Below are positions 25,943 to 26,476 of a stretch of DNA of 26,476 bases, one piece after another (within the stretch, counting starts at the first letter, position 1; each line of letters starts with the position of its first letter). The translations under genes were made by a program, and so were the position numbers. Source of the DNA: a virus; IMG/VR virus record IMGVR_UViG_3300037133_000007, positions 1 through 26,476 of that record, one strand, 5' to 3'. The notes under the pieces were generated by a model. It had not been told where the DNA came from, did no database searches, and was given only the letters and a program-made list of their open reading frames with translations.

Positions 25943-26139
25943 TACTCTCCACCCACCTGTCTGTACTCCATTGCTAATACCTCAGACCCCTCAAGTACCG
26001 TGTCGATCTCATCGAGGAGATCATCCGTAAACTGCAGCAGTGCCGAGGCATCTGGTGCCCGTTCTGATATTGCAAGTGCAGCAGTATCCACGTCGTGAGT
26101 GTTACCGGACTCCTGTTGTTCCTTTGATACTTGCTCCAT
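25942..26139 (-). CDS. pup: Pup-like protein (prokaryotic ubiquitin-like modifier) ending in Gly-Gly-Glu
   Basis: A 65-residue acidic protein whose C-terminal half matches actinobacterial Pup, the small protein that PafA attaches to lysines of targets for Mpa/ARC-proteasome degradation. It contains TDDLLDEID (38-46), then VLE (48-50), a conserved Tyr59, and the C-terminus GGE (63-65). In hosts Pup commonly ends in GGQ and is deamidated by Dop to GGE; this copy is encoded directly as GGE and would need no Dop. The N-terminus is charged and probably disordered. It has only one lysine (Lys6). I chose the start at 26139 because the length then matches the family. The longer 94-residue form starts in a zinc-ribbon gene in another frame. 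A PafA or Dop gene is not seen in the window. Confidence 0.85.
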   Translation of the reverse strand: MEQVSKEQQESGNTHDVDTAALAISERAPDASALLQFTDDLLDEIDTVLEGSEVLAMEYRQVGGE

Positions 26140-26248
26140 TTGCTGGTGCCCCCTCACAACACGATTCCTTGAGCCCACACTCGGGACAGCGCCAGTGACT
26201 TTTGATGGCGTCGTATACATGGTCACACAAGTCGCACGCCCGGATCAT
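26102..26248 (-). CDS. Small zinc-ribbon protein overlapping pup
   Basis: A 48-residue protein with two Cys pairs (ACDLCDHV, Cys5/Cys8; and WRCPECGLKE, Cys21/Cys24) typical of rubredoxin-like zinc ribbons, plus a further CC at 30-31. It has an excellent ribosome binding site (AGGAGAGG) just before its ATG. Its last 38 bases overlap the pup gene in another frame, so translation is probably coupled. Zinc ribbons of this size bind nucleic acid or proteins; whether it acts with Pup is unknown. Confidence 0.8.
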   Translation of the reverse strand: MIRACDLCDHVYDAIKSHWRCPECGLKESCCEGAPANGASIKGTTGVR

Positions 26249-26476
26249 TGGCCTCTCCTATCTGAGTGTCAAACAAAGCTCTATGGTATCCAAACTAGAT
26301 ACAAACAATACCTTCTATGGTCTGTCCCCGGCCAGGCCCGCCAGGAGAGGACTGGCAGCGGCTTGACCAGGGGGAACTGCATAAGTACGCAGGTCGTCGC
26401 ACGAAACCCTCCCAAATATGGCCTCTGACCAGGACTTATGCTACTCGTAACCTATATGATTATAGGACCCCTATAT
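26249..26476. promoter_or_regulatory. Leader region upstream of the packaging operon
   Basis: The last 228 bases hold no confident gene. On the coding strand there is a loose promoter-like pair (TTGTTT, 17 bases, CATAGA) shortly upstream of the zinc-ribbon gene, with the 5-bp arms GTATC and GATAC in between. Near the right edge a CCTATA/TATAGG inverted repeat with a 4-base loop resembles the CCTATAGG core found after the capsid gene. A short open frame at 26295-26402 is listed separately. No tRNA is evident. Confidence 0.35.
26295..26402 (-). CDS. Possible 35-residue leader peptide
   Basis: A short frame with a GTG start preceded by GGGAGGG about four bases upstream, encoding a basic, Ser/Pro/Gly-rich peptide with Cys residues (AYLCSSPWSSRCQSSPGG). 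It ends about 50 bases before the zinc-ribbon gene. The strong ribosome binding site is the main evidence; the sequence matches nothing I know, and it may be chance. Confidence 0.25.
   Translation of the reverse strand: MRRPAYLCSSPWSSRCQSSPGGPGRGQTIEGIVCI

Noticed and set aside
26140-26226. Longer Pup with 29 extra N-terminal residues
   Set aside because: The extension lies in the zinc-ribbon gene in another frame, and Pup proteins are normally about 60-70 residues long.
26249-26476. tRNA gene in the right-hand leader
   Set aside because: No cloverleaf with a plausible acceptor stem, T arm or anticodon loop could be drawn.

Overview
The window is the packaging, head and tail module of a tailed phage with a long non-contractile (siphovirus-type) tail. 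Every supported gene lies on the minus strand, so transcription runs from the right edge (26476) to the left edge (1). Genes are packed tightly: most junctions are TAATG or ATGA stop/start overlaps or gaps of a few bases, and many starts have strong purine-rich ribosome binding sites. The host is probably an actinobacterium. The evidence is a Pup (prokaryotic ubiquitin-like protein) homologue at the right end, an actinophage-type small terminase, and the overall gene order. Base composition looks near 50% G+C by eye, which is moderate for an actinophage.

Right end (26476-22079): a short leader without a confident gene, a 48-residue zinc-ribbon protein, a 65-residue Pup-like protein ending in Gly-Gly-Glu, and the small terminase. 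Two predicted virion-decoration proteins follow (one collagen-like, one LamG/lectin-like), placed unusually between the small and large terminase genes. After the large terminase come a small two-helix membrane protein and a 64-residue patchwork gene that carries a copy of a segment of the tape measure protein.

Head region (22079-10683): portal; a 1017-residue protein with a C-terminal R-S-ExE ADP-ribosyltransferase; two small unknown proteins; an HK97-type prohead protease with an extra N-terminal domain; a small Ala/Gly/Val-rich virion protein; a HAD-family phosphatase-like protein; and the HK97-fold major capsid protein with its scaffolding domain. A repeat-rich, highly structured intergenic segment follows the capsid gene. 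Then come a small coiled-coil protein, a head-tail adaptor fused to a beta-rich domain, and a neck or tail-terminator protein.

Tail region (10667-1): a free-standing HNH endonuclease gene; the major tail protein (TTG start); a tail assembly chaperone with an internally duplicated domain and a clear -1 frameshift extension; an HK97-gp10-like protein in an unusual place; a 47-residue NUMOD3-like micro-gene; the tape measure protein; the Dit-like distal tail protein; a hub-like tail protein; another minor tail protein; and a collagen-like fibre that runs off the left edge inside a perfect 27-bp tandem repeat.

The most notable observations are the phage Pup with a ligation-ready GGE end paired with a zinc-ribbon gene, the patchwork gene whose shared segment with the tape measure differs almost only at synonymous sites, the ADP-ribosyltransferase virion protein, and the frameshift extension of the tail chaperone.
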